Shown here: positions 10,207 through 21,111 of the stretch, in pieces
How positions within the stretch are numbered: position 1 is the stretch's first letter
How the letters are laid out: every line of letters starts with the position of its first letter
Assembly: GCA_047967505.1 (NCBI GenBank)
Contig: CM106541.1
From: Dipteris shenzhenensis
Lineage: Eukaryota; Polypodiophyta; Polypodiopsida; Gleicheniales
Strand: one strand, 5' to 3'
DNA: 64,000 bases
Notes under the pieces: model-generated
What the model saw: the letters and a program-made list of their open reading frames with translations, nothing else
Databases searched by the model: none
What the model was told of the DNA's origin: nothing
Program-made: the position numbers and the translations under genes

Positions 10207-11080
10207 AAAGTGTGGCAGATTTGCTCATTCTTATTCTTATGTGGATGACATGCTTACCACCAGGCCATCTACTCAACAAATTGCACCTTCAAGGCTGATT
10301 TGCAGCAGTCTTTTGCGATGACAGATATGGGTCAGTTGCACTATTTGTCTTGGCATTCAATTTTCTCACTTTGGGGGGGGATTTAGGATGAGCCAGTCTG
10401 AATATATTGGACAGCTCTTGTAGTGCTTTCAGTTTTGAGGATTGTGAGCCGGTTTCGACACCTTTGGAGCCTGGCTTCTGTTTGTCCTTTGAGGATGGCA
10501 GTGACCATTTGATGCCACTCTCTATCAAGAGGCTGTTGGTTGCATGATTTATTTGTGTCATATTCAGCCTGATCTCCAATTTTCCAATTAAGCAGGTTTA
10601 TGCACAAACCTAGTTCACAGCATTGGCATTGGCAAGTCGTGAAACCTGTCTTCCATTATTTGAAGGGCATATAGAATTTGGGAGTTGTGTATGATGACGA
10701 GTCTTCATTGTTCATGCATTTGGGAGTTGTGTATGATGACAAGTCTTCACTATTCATGCATGCTTTCATGGATAGTGATTGGGCCGATTGTTATGACACA
10801 TAATGTCGCACATGGACAACTGTTTTATGCTTGGGACTTCATGCATTTCTTGGTTCAGCAAGAAGCAGCCCATAGCTGCTACATCTAGTTGTGAGGCTGC
10901 TGAGTATAGGGCATCCTTTACAACTAGTGTGGAATGTGTCCGTCTTCATTTTCTACTTGTAGATCTTGATGTTTTTAGACATCTTCTAGTATCATCTACA
11001 CTAATAGCCATGTTGAAGGCTTGCTTTTCTAGGTTAAACATGAGCGTATTTGATTATGCGCAATCGGATGGTTAGATAGA
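10207..11080 (+). pseudogene. copia RT/RNase H fragment, right part of split pol
   Basis: Directly after the nested element the RT palm resumes with the catalytic motif YVDD (10238-10249) and then RMSQSEYIGQLL, a TLYQEAVGCMIYLCH block and RNase H pieces (DSDWADCYDT near 10770, FLGSARSS-like, CEAAEYRASF). The reading frame shifts several times and a 42 bp tandem duplication lies at 10677-10760. Together with 3858-4418 and 6478-7535 it forms one old + strand copia copy. Confidence 0.75.
10677..10760 (+). repeat. 42 bp tandem duplication in RT/RNase H
   Basis: TTTGGGAGTTGTGTATGATG begins at 10677 and again at 10719, with the following bases (AGTCTTCA, TTCATGCAT) also repeated. It duplicates codons for a LGVVYDDKSSLFMHA-type stretch and keeps frame (42 = 14 codons). 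Confidence 0.85.
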
Positions 11081-11082
11081 AT

Positions 11083-11690
11083 TGTTGGGTGGGAGTGCAA
11101 CGAGTATGAAACAAATCAAGTGTACTTGAATGAAGGATAATGCATGAAAGTTCAACATACATCCATATACTATATGGCCTATCTTAGGACTACGTGTTTT
11201 AAGTGTCTTCAAAGTGGATAGGCCTAACAGTGCTAACAATACTAAATGTCATAAAGGGACTAAATCTAACCTACAATGCTCATACTAAGGAAAATGTGGC
11301 AACAAACACCCCTCCATGGTATGGCTAAAGTATCAAGAAAACGTCGCAGGAATACCTAGAAACTAAATCATGGATGCACATGTAGGATATATCAACCTAC
11401 GATAGCATAGGGATAGGAGTTTCACGTAACAAAAGGTACCAAGTATCAAGCTTGCCAAAAAGCCTCAAACTTGAGTCACGGCGGTGAAGCCTTTGTTGAG
11501 AGACCTACCAAGTTATTATGCATCGGGACACAGGATAGTTGTATGTCTCCAACTGAGAGTCGCTCCCTGACATAATGATAGTGAACCTCTATGTACTTAG
11601 TATGTGCATGAAACATGGGATTGTTCGCAATAGCCAAGGCACTCTGGATCATGACTTCTATGTGGTTGTGATAGATCAATAATAAAATCC
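11083..11690 (-). pseudogene. 3' end of a minus-strand copia: RNase H tail, polypurine tract and LTR part
   Basis: The minus-strand frame at 11476-11679 encodes QSALAIANNPMFHAHTKYIE and VHYHYVRERLSVGDIQLS, the C-terminal RNase H signature also found at 17.2 and 25.8 kb. About 170 bp further along the minus strand lies a polypurine tract (written on + as CCCCTCCATGGTATGG at about 11308-11323). The sequence then enters a likely 3' LTR (about 11083-11307). The rest of the element, upstream of RNase H, is missing. Confidence 0.7.
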
Positions 11691-11984
11691 CTAGAGATGC
11701 TTTTTCATTTACTAGATGGAATCTCTAATGGATGCAGCAAACTGCCTAACATAAGGTGTTTTGCCTAAACATCATAATTCTTTTGAATTCCTGAATGCCT
11801 TGCACTGGAACTATCATTACACTCATATAACAATTTAAATAGTAAATGAGGGAGGGAGGAGGAAACTAGCCAAGATGCACACTCATGCTTTTATGAATTT
11901 GTTTGAAAAGTATGCAATCATATGGATCGTTTACATTTGCACTATGATGAGAAAGGAGAAAGAAATAAAGAAAGAAAAGACCGA
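11691..11984. other. short unassigned stretch
   Basis: About 290 bases separate the minus-strand copia tail from the truncated LTR of the next copia. The stretch is AT-rich with purine runs (11940-11985); nothing recognisable is present. Confidence 0.4.
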
Positions 11985-12085
11985 AGGGTCTATGAGACTA
12001 AAACTTTCATTTCTTCTATTCTAGTTGATGTGACAGCCTTTAGCTTCAACTCTTGTGCTTGCTCCCACGCTCACCGCACCTACAG

Positions 12086-12097
12086 TGGTATCAGAGC
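12086..12097 (+). promoter_or_regulatory. tRNA-Met primer-binding site
   Basis: TGGTATCAGAGC follows the LTR end CACCTACA after one base. It matches the primer sites at 647 and 9870 (reverse). Confidence 0.9.
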
Positions 12098-13159
12098 GGG
12101 CATTACTCACCCCCCTAGCACTCCTCGGCCTCCCCGAGCCTCTCCATTTCTCTTCGGGAGCTGGTCACTTGCTGGCCGACTCTTTCTACAGCTCGTTTTT
12201 GGGTTTGTGAGCAGTTCTAGGGACTTCAAGGAGCTTCTCGTCGTAGTAACTTGGCTTCTCCAGATTTCCTTTGATAGGCGACTTCCCAGGTGGCTGTTTA
12301 CAGCACTTCAAAGTTCTCCACCAGCTGGTTTAGGCCTTGTACCTCTGTCTTTTCACCTCGGATCACTTCTACAGCAAGCGTCTTCAAATTGCGACCTGTC
12401 TAGTGCACTCTCCAGGGTTCATCTTTAGTTCGAAGCTTTTTGAGGCAGTTCCAGCCACCCTGTAGCTGCTCCCTCACTTCGACATGCTGCTGCTGCTAGG
12501 TACGCGACTAGCTGGATACACATTTCCAGCTTGCAATTTGCCCAAAGCTCTACTTCGTGGCATTTCCAGGTGGCGAATCCTGATCTACAGCAGGCATCTA
12601 CTCCACGTGAGTTCTCCAAGAGCCTCTCTCGTGTGGTCCAGCCTGTTCTCAATAAGATCTGCTAAGTTTCAGCCCCCTTTGCTGAACCTACTGCATTTTG
12701 ACAGTTTTTGACTATCAAACCCTAATTTCCAACAGGGAAATTTAGGGCTTTTGACATTTGGACCTTCAACTTGTCAATTCAACACTTTGGGCAAGCTTGG
12801 CAACTGAAATCCTTCCAAAAATTAAAGTTTTCAGTCCAATTCAGGTTCAGGACTGTCACATTGTGCCACATCATCACTCAAGGTTCTCAAATTTGGGGCT
12901 TTTGTGTTTGGAGCCCAATTTCAGCTGGTAACTCTGTTCCTATACCTTGCTGTACATATTTTCAGTCTATTTGCTCTCTCTATCTTTGCATTTGAGCAAG
13001 AAAAGGCACCGTGTTGCCTTGAGGCCCCGTGCTGCCTCCTGGAAATATCTATTGTTGGCTTACAAGTATTTGGGATAGCAAGATATATTTTTGCAGTTGA
13101 AAGCCTTGAGGCTATTCTTTGGTCACTTTGTCAGTGCATTTCTACTTGTACTATTTGCA
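12098..13159 (+). other. copia leader, untranslated
   Basis: This 1.06 kb between primer site and gag start has short frames (for example + 11922-12428, overlapping the LTR end) but no domain. It is pyrimidine-rich early on. A leader of this size is also seen in the related minus-strand copy at 29.5-30.8 kb. Confidence 0.6.
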
Positions 13160-14110
13160 ATGGCTGGGAACAATCATGATTTATTTGGCATTCTTCATGA
13201 AGATGATAAGTTGGATGGCACCAACTATCCGATGTGGTCTTATCTCATGAACATATTCTTGTTGCAAGGCACTTTTGGAATATTCTTTCTGGGGTTGATC
13301 TGAGGCCAGCCTTTCTACAGTGGCTGTCCCTACTACTAGTCCCTCTACAGAGGGTACCCCTCCTGATGCTTTATCCTCTAGCACCCCCGTTGTTGCTCCT
13401 CCAACTCAGGAACAATCAAGATGGGATGCAAGAGATGCAAATGCACATTCCTGTATTGCTTTGTCATGCAAGAGAATCATTATTCCACACATCCGATCAT
13501 GTAAGACAGCAAAGGATGCTTGGGACAAATTGGCTTCTCTTTATCAAATTTGCAATGAGGCACGTGTTGCATATTTGAGAAGGCAATTGCAGGAGTTCAG
13601 CATGAATGAAGGTGACTCTATGGATGCATACTTGACAAAGATCAAGGACCTCATGGAACAACTTGCGAATATTGATGAGGTGGTGCCAATTTCTCAGCTT
13701 GTCAGTACCACATTGAATGGACTACCAGATACATATCAAGGGTTTTTTACAACCCTTCTATTAGTGGCCATGGGTAATCCAGACCACTACTCATTTGATC
13801 AGTTAGTCACTTTGCTTTTGCAGGAAGAGCAAAGTCATGCTAATAGGCAAGCTACTATTCCTGATCATGCATTTGCTTCATAGCGGACATAAAAAGGCAA
13901 GGCTTCCAAGCCTATGGGCAAGCCTAAATATGCGCCTAACAGTGGCAATTCCTCCAATGCATCTAAAAATACAGCAAATAAGTCAAAGAAGAAAATATGC
14001 AACTATTGTCGCAAGCTAGGGAATGAAATTTCAGAATGCAGGAAGCGCATTGCTTCGGGAGAAAAAGAAAGTAGGATTGACAGTCAATGCCTCACATGCA
14101 ATTGAATCCC
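13160..14110 (+). pseudogene. copia gag (capsid and nucleocapsid), frameshifted
   Basis: Gag starts at the ATG at 13160 (MAGNNHDLFGILHEDDKLDG, TNYPMWSYLMNIFLL), the usual N-terminus of copia capsid. It shifts frame near 13260-13320 and continues at 13320-13883 through CKTAKDAWDKLASLY, EARVAYLRRQLQEF and a SMDAYLTKIKDLMEQLANID helix, the UBN2 gag core. A TAG stops it at 13881. The nucleocapsid zinc knuckle at 13998-14039 reads C-x2-C-x4-N-x4-C, so the zinc-binding His is replaced by Asn. The frameshift, the stop and the lost His make it non-functional. Confidence 0.85.
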
Positions 14111-14349
14111 ACGAGCCAGCAGATGCCTCACATGCACATGCTCTCCAGGATGATTGGACATGGGCTGTCCATTGCTCCTTTGATCCCTCCAAAGTTGATG
14201 CATTCTTTATTGCTTATGATGCTCAGTCTTGGAATTTTGATAGTGGTGCTTCCAAGCACGTCACATCTTGCAGACAGTTGTTTCATTCCTTAGCTAATGC
14301 ACCTCGAGGGGGACTGTCACATGTGCTAATAATGCCTCGTATGCTGTAA
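14111..14349 (+). pseudogene. copia aspartic protease
   Basis: The protease region reads WAVHCSFDP…SWNFDSGASKHVTSCRQLF, so the catalytic DSGA motif is intact at about 14238-14249. The frame then shifts near 14310-14350, and the rest (SISSHPITLTNVLFVPRIEV) follows in another frame from 14364. The protease would cut the Gag-Pol polyprotein. Here it cannot be made as one chain with what follows. Confidence 0.8.
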
Positions 14350-14363
14350 AAGGAATTGCAGAT

Positions 14364-16207
14364 GTGCAGCTCACATCCATTTCAAGCCATCCTATCACTT
14401 TGACAAATGTTCTTTTTGTGCCTAGAATTGAAGTCAACTTGATTTCAATTTCAGCAATTGCCACTTCAGGTTTCAGAGTGGTCTTTTATGGATACAGATG
14501 CCTGGTATATGATCTTCGTGATGACAATGCCATAGTTCTCACTAGCACTTTGAAAAAGGGGCTTTATCACCTTGATGATCACTCAATTGCACTCTCTATT
14601 GAAGCATTTGCTATTTCAGATTCACAACTTGCTGAAACCCATCTTTGGCATGAGAGAATGGGTCATCTCAATTATAGAGCTCTTGCCAAGTTACATTCAC
14701 AGGGCATGGCAAATGATGTACCTCAAACTCACACAGTTTCCAAACATGTGTGTGAGGGTTGTCTTTTGGGTAAGATGCATCGGTTTCCTTTTCAAAAGAA
14801 TTGTCCAAAATTCTCACAAAGGAAATTGCAGCTAGCGCACAGTGATGTCTATGGCCCAATGAGGACAAATGCCATTGGGGGGTACAAATATTTCATGACT
14901 CTAATTGATGACTTCACAAGATATTGCTGGGTATATGCTTTAAAAGTCAAATCAGAAGTGTTCTCATGCTTTCAGAGGTGGCTGAATATGGTTGAGAATG
15001 AATCAGGATGCAAGCTTGTCACCGTCAACATAGATAGGGGGGAGAGTATATGTCAAAGGAGTTTGATGCATTTTTGTCTTCACGAGGCATTGTTCACTCA
15101 TGCACTACTCCTTACACTCCTCAGCATAATCCTGTTCCTGAAAGGAAGAATAGGTCCACTATGGAGATGGCCAGATGCATGCTTAAGGCCAAGTCCTTGC
15201 CCAATAAATTTTGGCTTGATGTAGTGATGTGTGCCAACTATGTGCTGAATAGATCACCTACAAGGACATTGAAGACTGTTACACCTTATGAAGCATGGAA
15301 AGGCAGGAAGCCTTCACTTTCACACATGAGAGTTTTTGGGTCTCTTGCATATGTTCATGTACCATCTCAGCTGAGACATAAACTTGATGATAAGGCTATC
15401 AAATGCATATTTATTGGTTACAGCCAAGAGAGTAGAGGGTATCAGTTATACCAACCAAATACTGGGAACACTATTGTCAGTAGAGATGTAATCTTTGCTG
15501 AACATTCGGCTTCTCCTCTTGTGGACTGCAAAGCTAAGCCAGAAGTTGACATGTTTGATGCCTTTGACTCTTGGTTACCTCTGCTTCCCTCAGAGGGAGA
15601 CTTTGACCAGCAACATGAGCCTCCTGCAGGTCTTCCAACAAACAATGATCAGCCAGCACCCCATGCTGATTTGCAGGTTTCTCTGCCAGCACAAAATGAT
15701 CCCACTATTCATGATGCAGTGATTAAAGAAAGAGTTGTCAATAGACAGAAAAAGGCAAGTCCCAGATGGCTTCTTAACACATTGAGGGACAGTAAACATG
15801 ATCAGCCTCTTGCTGCCCGGACAAGATCAAGGAATAGACAGATGCATAGTCACTTTCTTGAGTTTGCACTCCTTGCTACAGCTTGCAATGAAGAGCCTTT
15901 GTGCCATAAAGATGCATTTGACAGCAAAGAGTGGATGGATGCAATGAGAGCTGAGCTACAATCTATTGCCAAAAATGACACATGGGAATTAGTAGATCTC
16001 CCTACCGGCAAGCATGCCATTGGTACCCGGTGGGTCTACAAGTTAAGAAAGAAATCTGATGGCAGCATAGATCAACACAAAGCCCATCTTGTTGCAAAAG
16101 GGTATGCCCAACAACAAGGCATTGACTTTGAGAAGACCTTTGCCCCCACTTTCAGGATTACTACTATTAGATGTGTTATTGCCATTGCAGCCCATCACCA
16201 TTGGTAA
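14364..16207 (+). pseudogene. copia integrase and start of reverse transcriptase
   Basis: The frame at 14364-15224 encodes the protease end, the GAG-pre-integrase zinc region (HLWHERMGHLNYRAL, then CEGCLLGKMHRF; an HHCC pattern) and the integrase core start (HSDVYGPM with the first catalytic Asp, then LIDDFTRYCWVY). A frameshift at about 15040, in NIDRGGEYM where the second Asp lies, moves the protein to the frame at 15050-16207. This carries TTPYTPQHNPVPERKNRSTM with the third acidic residue (Glu), TPYEAWKGRKPSLSHMRVFG, FIGYSQESRGYQLY and the RT fingers (WVYKLRKKSDGSIDQHKAHL). A stop at 16205 interrupts it just before QLDIKTAF. Confidence 0.9.
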
Positions 16208-17395
16208 GTGCACCAGCTTGACATCAAGACTGCCTTTCTTCATGGGGATCTGTAGGAAGAAGTTTATGTGACACCACCTCCTGGCTTTGAGGTTGTTGGT
16301 TCTGAATACAAGGTATGCCGGCTGAGAAAAGCTCTTTATGATATGCTAAAATTCATGCACACTTGTTGTCCCTTGGTTTTCAGAATAGCCCCACAGAGCC
16401 CACTCTTTATATCCGTGGGAGTGGATCTGATTTTTTAGTGCTGATTTTATATGTGGATGACATGTTGATCATGGGCCCTGCTACTCAGCATATTGCAGCT
16501 TTCAAGGCTGATTTGCAGCAAGCTTTTGAAACGTCAGACATGGGACAGCTGCACTATTATTTGGGCATTCAGTTTGCTCATGTTGAGGGGGGTATCATGA
16601 TGTCACAGTCCAAGTATATTGGACAGCTCCTTGATCGTTTTCAGTTTAAGGATTGCAAGCCAATCTCTACTCCAGTGGATGCTGGCTTCAAATTTTCAGG
16701 TCATGATGGGAGCCCACCATGTGATATCACTCTTTACCAGCAGGCTATTGGATGTCTCATTTACTTATGCCACACCAGACCTGGCTTACAGTATGCATAA
16801 TCCTAGCTCAGCAAGGTCACATGCCCAATTCACAGCATTGGCAGGTAGTGAAGAGAGTCTTCAGATATCTCAGAGGCACTTAGGATTTAGCCCTCTTCTA
16901 TGGTGATCAGGGATTACTTACCATGCATGCTTACACAGATAGTGACTGGGCAGGATGTTCCGACACTAGAGTGTCACATACCGGCAACTGTTTTTTGCTT
17001 GGCAGTTCATGTATCTCTTGGCTTAGCAAGAAGCAACCAACAGTTGTCACATCCAGCTATGAGGCTGAGTATAAGGCAGCCTTTACCGCTACAATAGAGT
17101 GTCTGGCTTCGCCAGTTACTTACAGATCTTGGTATTCACCAGCCATCCTCCACTATGGTCTGCATTGATAGCCAGAGTGCTTTGGCCATTGCGCGTAATC
17201 GAGTGTTTCATGCGTGTACCAAGCACATTGAAGTTCACTATCATTATGTTTGAGAGCGGTTGTCAGTAGGGCACATAGAGTTATCCTACCTTTCCACAGA
17301 GGACAACATAGTAGATATGTTTACAAAGGCACTTCCTTGTCCCAAGTTCGAAGTCTTCTGATAGGCTTTACACTTGGTTCCCTTTGTTACATGAT
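16208..17395 (+). pseudogene. copia reverse transcriptase palm and RNase H
   Basis: RT motif A (HQLDIKTAFLHGDL) follows the stop at 16205, with another stop in GDL-EEVY. The catalytic YVDD is intact at 16450-16461 in the frame at 16363-16800, followed by MSQSKYIGQLLDRFQFKDC and PISTPVDAG. RNase H appears at 16923-17168 (DSDWAGCSDT, TSSYEAEYKAAF) and 17159-17395 (SQSALAIARNRVFHACTKHI, EDNIVDMFTKALP), again with stops and shifts. RT copies element RNA to DNA in cytoplasmic particles and RNase H removes the template; neither is expressible here as a whole. Confidence 0.88.
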
Positions 17396-17522
17396 CTGAC
17401 ATACCTTGTACATTCATAGGTGGCTATATCCTTTTGGATGAACATGTGCCACCATGACTAAAAAATACCAAGTATTCTGAGACGTTTCCAGAATACTTCA
17501 GCCCATACCATTGAGGGGGGTT

Positions 17523-17815
17523 TGTAGGCCATCTTCTCCCGGTCATAGTGATGCCCTATGGGCCCTGGTATGTATCCTATAGGCATAGTTATAGGCACTT
17601 TAGTCCTAGGGTCTATCTTCATGTACTTTGTACTTTCATTTCTTCTATTCTAGTTGGCGTGACAGCCTTCAGCTTTGACTCTTGTGTTGTGGGCCCTGGT
17701 ATGGGTCCTAGGGTCTATCTTCATGTACTTTGTACTTTCATTTCTTCTATTCTAGTTGGTGTGACAGCCTTCAGCTTCGACTCTTGTGCTTGCTCCCACG
17801 CTCACCGCACCTACA
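17523..17815 (+). repeat. 3' LTR of copia, with internal 102 bp duplication
   Basis: It starts TGTAGGCC after the polypurine tract TTGAGGGGGG(TT) and ends CACCTACA like the 5' LTR. TCCTAGGGTCTATCTTCATG begins at 17604 and again at 17706, so a 102 bp segment is duplicated in tandem inside the LTR. The surviving 5' LTR end (11985-12084) shows one copy, but it is truncated, so whether the duplication predates insertion is unknown. Confidence 0.85.
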
Positions 17816-18000
17816 AATTTTATGGGATATAGTGATTTTAAAATGGGTTGGTGTCATGATGAGTGGATAAGTCAATTTGATATGGCATTTGTAGTTGCAA
17901 CAAAGCATTTCTCCTACCAGGGTCATGTTTTTTTAAAGGTTTATTTGGCATCCAAGTTTGCTATACTCACAGATAAAATTGATATCATATTTATGTGTAG
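17816..18000 (+). other. intron end before the aldehyde oxidase penultimate exon
   Basis: AT-rich sequence without domains. It ends TTATGTGTAG, a good splice acceptor directly before the exon at 18001. The preceding exon is not visible downstream of the copia LTR, so this intron probably contains the copia element. Confidence 0.6.
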
Positions 18001-18190
18001 ATTGAAGGCTCATTTGTGCAAGGAATTGGATTTTTCATGACTGAGGAGCATGAAGTGGATAGCAATGGAAAAGTAATTACAAATGGCACTTGGACATACA
18101 AGCCTCCAGCAATCGATAATATACCACAACATTTCTTAGTAGAGATCTTGAATGGAGTGGCTCATCAAAATCGTATACTTTCATCCAAAG
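18001..18190 (+). CDS. aldehyde oxidase, penultimate coding exon
   Basis: Frame 1 encodes IEGSFVQGIGFFMTEEHEVD, then GKVITNGTWTYKPPAIDNIP and VEILNGVAHQNRILSSK, ending one base into a codon. This is the C-terminal molybdopterin domain of the xanthine dehydrogenase/aldehyde oxidase family. The VQGIGFF block and the WTYK-P-IDNIP pattern, without the insert of xanthine dehydrogenases, favour plant aldehyde oxidase. These are cytosolic molybdenum enzymes that oxidise aldehydes to acids (abscisic aldehyde in some). The exon is framed by an acceptor TAG and a donor AAAG|GT at 18191. Phase 1 splices perfectly to 31761. No stop or shift is seen. Upstream exons lie outside the window or left of the copia. 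Confidence 0.9.
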
Positions 18191-18204
18191 GTCTCTTTTC
18201 TCTA

Positions 18205-18640
18205 TGTGTGTGCGTGTGTGTGCACGCGCCCCCCCCCCTCTTTAAAAAAACCACACATGTAGGCAAAGGTACATGTATGAATGGCACACGTGCAAATACA
18301 CATGCATCCATGCACACACATTAAAATGAATAAAAAGTGGTATGCATATACATTGGTGTATTGCAAATGGTGTGCATACAAAGATATCTATGTATTTTTA
18401 TATGTTTTTGTGGTGGGTGTCTGTCCCTCTATCATACACATGGATAAACCATTCATACACACACATTATTCCCTTTGTGTAACTTCATTAAGTAAAAGTA
18501 CTCATGCTAGATTTCAGGCTGCAGATAATGATGAATGAGGATTGAGATTGCCTACCTTTCTGTTTTTAGCCTCAGTGTGGCCTAAGACTAAGTTTGTGTA
18601 TAGTTTTTGTAATGCTAGGAGATATTTTGCTCAGTGGCTA
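18205..18640. repeat. microsatellite and unassigned intron sequence
   Basis: A (GT)n-rich run with CACGCG and C11 (about 18205-18240) is followed by AAAAAAACCACACATG and many CACAC/ATGCA repeats to 18480. No gene is seen. The run resembles the poly(A)/(GT) junctions at 32.4-38.7 kb but in a different order. Confidence 0.5.
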
Positions 18641-18647
18641 GAAGAAC

Positions 18648-21111
18648 CTAGTTAACCACCACCACTCTAGATGCCAAGTCAAGTTTAGCTGAGCTCCAGA
18701 AAAGGAGCTTTCTTCTGATGCTCTCCAACATTGGAGCAAACTGTTGTGAAGGAGAGATGCCCACCCCAACCTGGCAGCCCAAATATCTGACGAAGACACC
18801 CCTTTGTAACCAAGTGAAACCAATATCATTATCCCAATCCGGGGTGCCATCATCGCAAATCCAAAAACCATTGGATTTATGCCAATTAATGTGTGCACCT
18901 ACAGCCGTGCAAAATAAATCCAAGGCTGTCTGGAAGGAAGTGAGTGTCCTGGGGGAGGCATCCAAAAAAACAGCCGTGTCATCTGCCAACTCACTATCGA
19001 GGAGCTCTTCTTCCCAGTGGAGAGGAAGCCTCAGCCCATAAATATCAGCTTGAGATCTAAGGTAGATACTCATAGCTTCCGCCACAAACAGAAAAAGAAA
19101 AGGGGCAAGAGGACATCCCTGGCGGACTGATCTATAGATCTGAAATCTGTCCCCTCTTACCCTCCCAATAAGCACCTGGGCTATGGGCTGATCTGTACAG
19201 AGAGGATACTCCTCTAATCCATGCATCTGAAAAACCAAAGCGAGATAGAGTACCCTCTAAAAAATCCCAGTCTACTCTGTCGTAAGCTTTCTCAGAGTCC
19301 AAGAGTAGAATGGCCAACCTCTGGCGGCTCTGCATGGCCCATTCTGAGGCTTTCCAAAATGAGAAAATATCATCGAAAGTACTTCTGCCATGCACAAACC
19401 CTGTCTGCGTGTCATGAATCAATTCTGAAAGAAAAACCTGTAGCCGCAGCTTGATGGCTTTCGCCAGAATCTTGTAAAAAGTGCCCAATAGAGTGATGGG
19501 TCTCCATTGTGACACTAGATTCCTATTACCCCCCTTTGGGATGAGATGAATGAGACCATCTGTAAGTGAGTCAGGCATCTCACCAGAGTCCCACATGCCC
19601 TGCAGGGCTGATGTAATGTGATCACCAATCTGCTCCCAAGAAGTAATAAAAAAAGAAGGGGTAAGTCCATCCGAACCTGGGCACTTGCCCTTGTGAAGGG
19701 CAAGTAATGCAGTCTTGAATTCTGCATTGGTGAAAGGTGCATTAAGAGGAACATACATCTCATCCCTTACCAATACAGGGATACACTACCAAACAACCTC
19801 TCTGGCATCATCTATGGCCCTGTGCCCGGATTTGCAGTAAAAAGGGATGCAAAAAAATCTGAAGCTACACGCATGACGACATCAAGATCTGATTGTAACA
19901 CCCCGTCTGAGTCAACAAGCTGCGAGACACTATCTGTACTATGTCTAGGCCCATGAGTAGAGAAAGTGTTTGTTAACCCTGCCACCCATTTGAATCCAAA
20001 AGGATTCCCGTGCATGAAAGGCATACTCTGCTCTCTGATCCAACATCTCTGATCCAACAATATCTGTATATGAGCCCTTGCTGCAGCAAGGTGCTCCTGA
20101 ATCCAAGCATCTGTGGGCCTCTTCTGCTCTTCCCTCTAAAGGGACGCTAACTGCTGGCGTATACAAATCTCATGTCTCTTGGAATCAGCGACTGTATGAT
20201 AATAGTTACTAATTCCGAATAAGGCTGCAGCTACCTGAGATGGGCGGGCAACTCCACCCTGTATGTGAGTAACCCAAATCTGTAAAATATCCTCTGTGAG
20301 GCTCTTCTCTGCATAAAAATCATCCAGAATCCTGACACTGGCAGAGCGTCCTCTCTGATGAGGCTCAAGAATGTGCAACACCACTGGAAAATGATTTATA
20401 GGTGGTAACCCGAGTGGAAATGCATACAGATCCGCCTCTGTCAAGTGTCCAATCGTCTACATAAAATCTGTCAATACGTGCATGGATGGGCATGTGTACT
20501 ATCCTGTTCGACCAAGAGTATAGGAGTGATTATGGCATAACATGAAAGGCATCATCAAACCAAGTGTCCCTACCACTGTACTGAAAGAGAAAGGCATCCC
20601 AAGGTGCCCTCTCCAAAGAATGAATTCCACCCTGTCTGCCTCCCTTTTTGTCTCATGGCAACTCAACCATGTTGAAATCGCAACCAATGATCCAAGAATC
20701 TGCAATGGGGGCCCAAGAGAGTAACTCCTTCCAAAAGGAGACTCGCTCCCCTCTATTGTTGGGGGCATACAGATTGAGAAGACCAATCTTATGCCCTCCA
20801 ATCAAAATAATGATCCATTGAGCTCTAGAGGGGGAGATAATACCATGACCAGCAACCAAGGGTAGAATAGAAGGAGAGACCGAAATGCAAGTACCTCCCC
20901 TTGTGCTCATAGCAGGCGACCAGAAGGTATGTCCTGAAAGAAGTTTGCCAGACTTAAAGCAATCATCGGCATCCAACTTGTGTTCTTGGATAAAAAGGAT
21001 ATCAATAGCACCTCCAGTGACACCTGGATGAAGCTGATTCTGGATTAGCTACCTACGGTGATGGTGTGGAACTCCACCTAGGCCTTGTATGTTCCAGCTA
21101 ACTATCCTCAT
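18648..21111 (-). pseudogene. LINE ORF2: endonuclease and reverse transcriptase, frameshifted
   Basis: The start is ATG at 21111-21109, reading MRIVSWNIQGLGG, the conserved N-terminus of APE-type LINE endonucleases. IDILFIQEHKLDADD (catalytic Glu) follows, then LLNLYAPNNRGERVSFWKEL and WIIGCDFNMVE. The linker is broken by stops. RT in 19132-19773 carries KGKCPGSDGLTPSFF, WRPITLLGTFYKILAK, TGFVHGRSTFDDI and LLLDSEKAYDRVDW with the motif A Asp. After a frameshift near 19235, RQGCPLAPFLFLFVAEA and SELADDTAVF continue; LADD stands where FADD/YADD is usual, with both Asp kept. The protein would nick DNA and copy its own RNA at the target. It is not expressible as one chain. Confidence 0.88.

Larger units (their letters stand above)
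11985..17815 (+). mobile_element. copia retrotransposon, nearly complete but inactive
   Basis: A 100 bp remnant of the 5' LTR (11985-12084, ending CACCTACA) is followed by the primer site TGGTATCAGAGC (12086-12097), a 1.06 kb leader, gag, protease, integrase, RT and RNase H in copia order. A polypurine tract TTGAGGGGGG (about 17511-17520) and a 3' LTR at 17523-17815 close the element. The 5' LTR is truncated, so a target duplication cannot be tested. Stops and frameshifts interrupt gag, the protease-integrase join, integrase, RT and RNase H. It lies just upstream of an aldehyde oxidase exon, probably in an intron of that gene. Confidence 0.9.

Noticed and set aside
18001-18190. Xanthine dehydrogenase as the identity of the host exons
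   Set aside because: The segment after VQGIGFF lacks the longer insert and Y-CGPG-YK-P pattern of xanthine dehydrogenases, and the C-terminus (PATM…LCGLDSVE-YL) fits plant aldehyde oxidase better.
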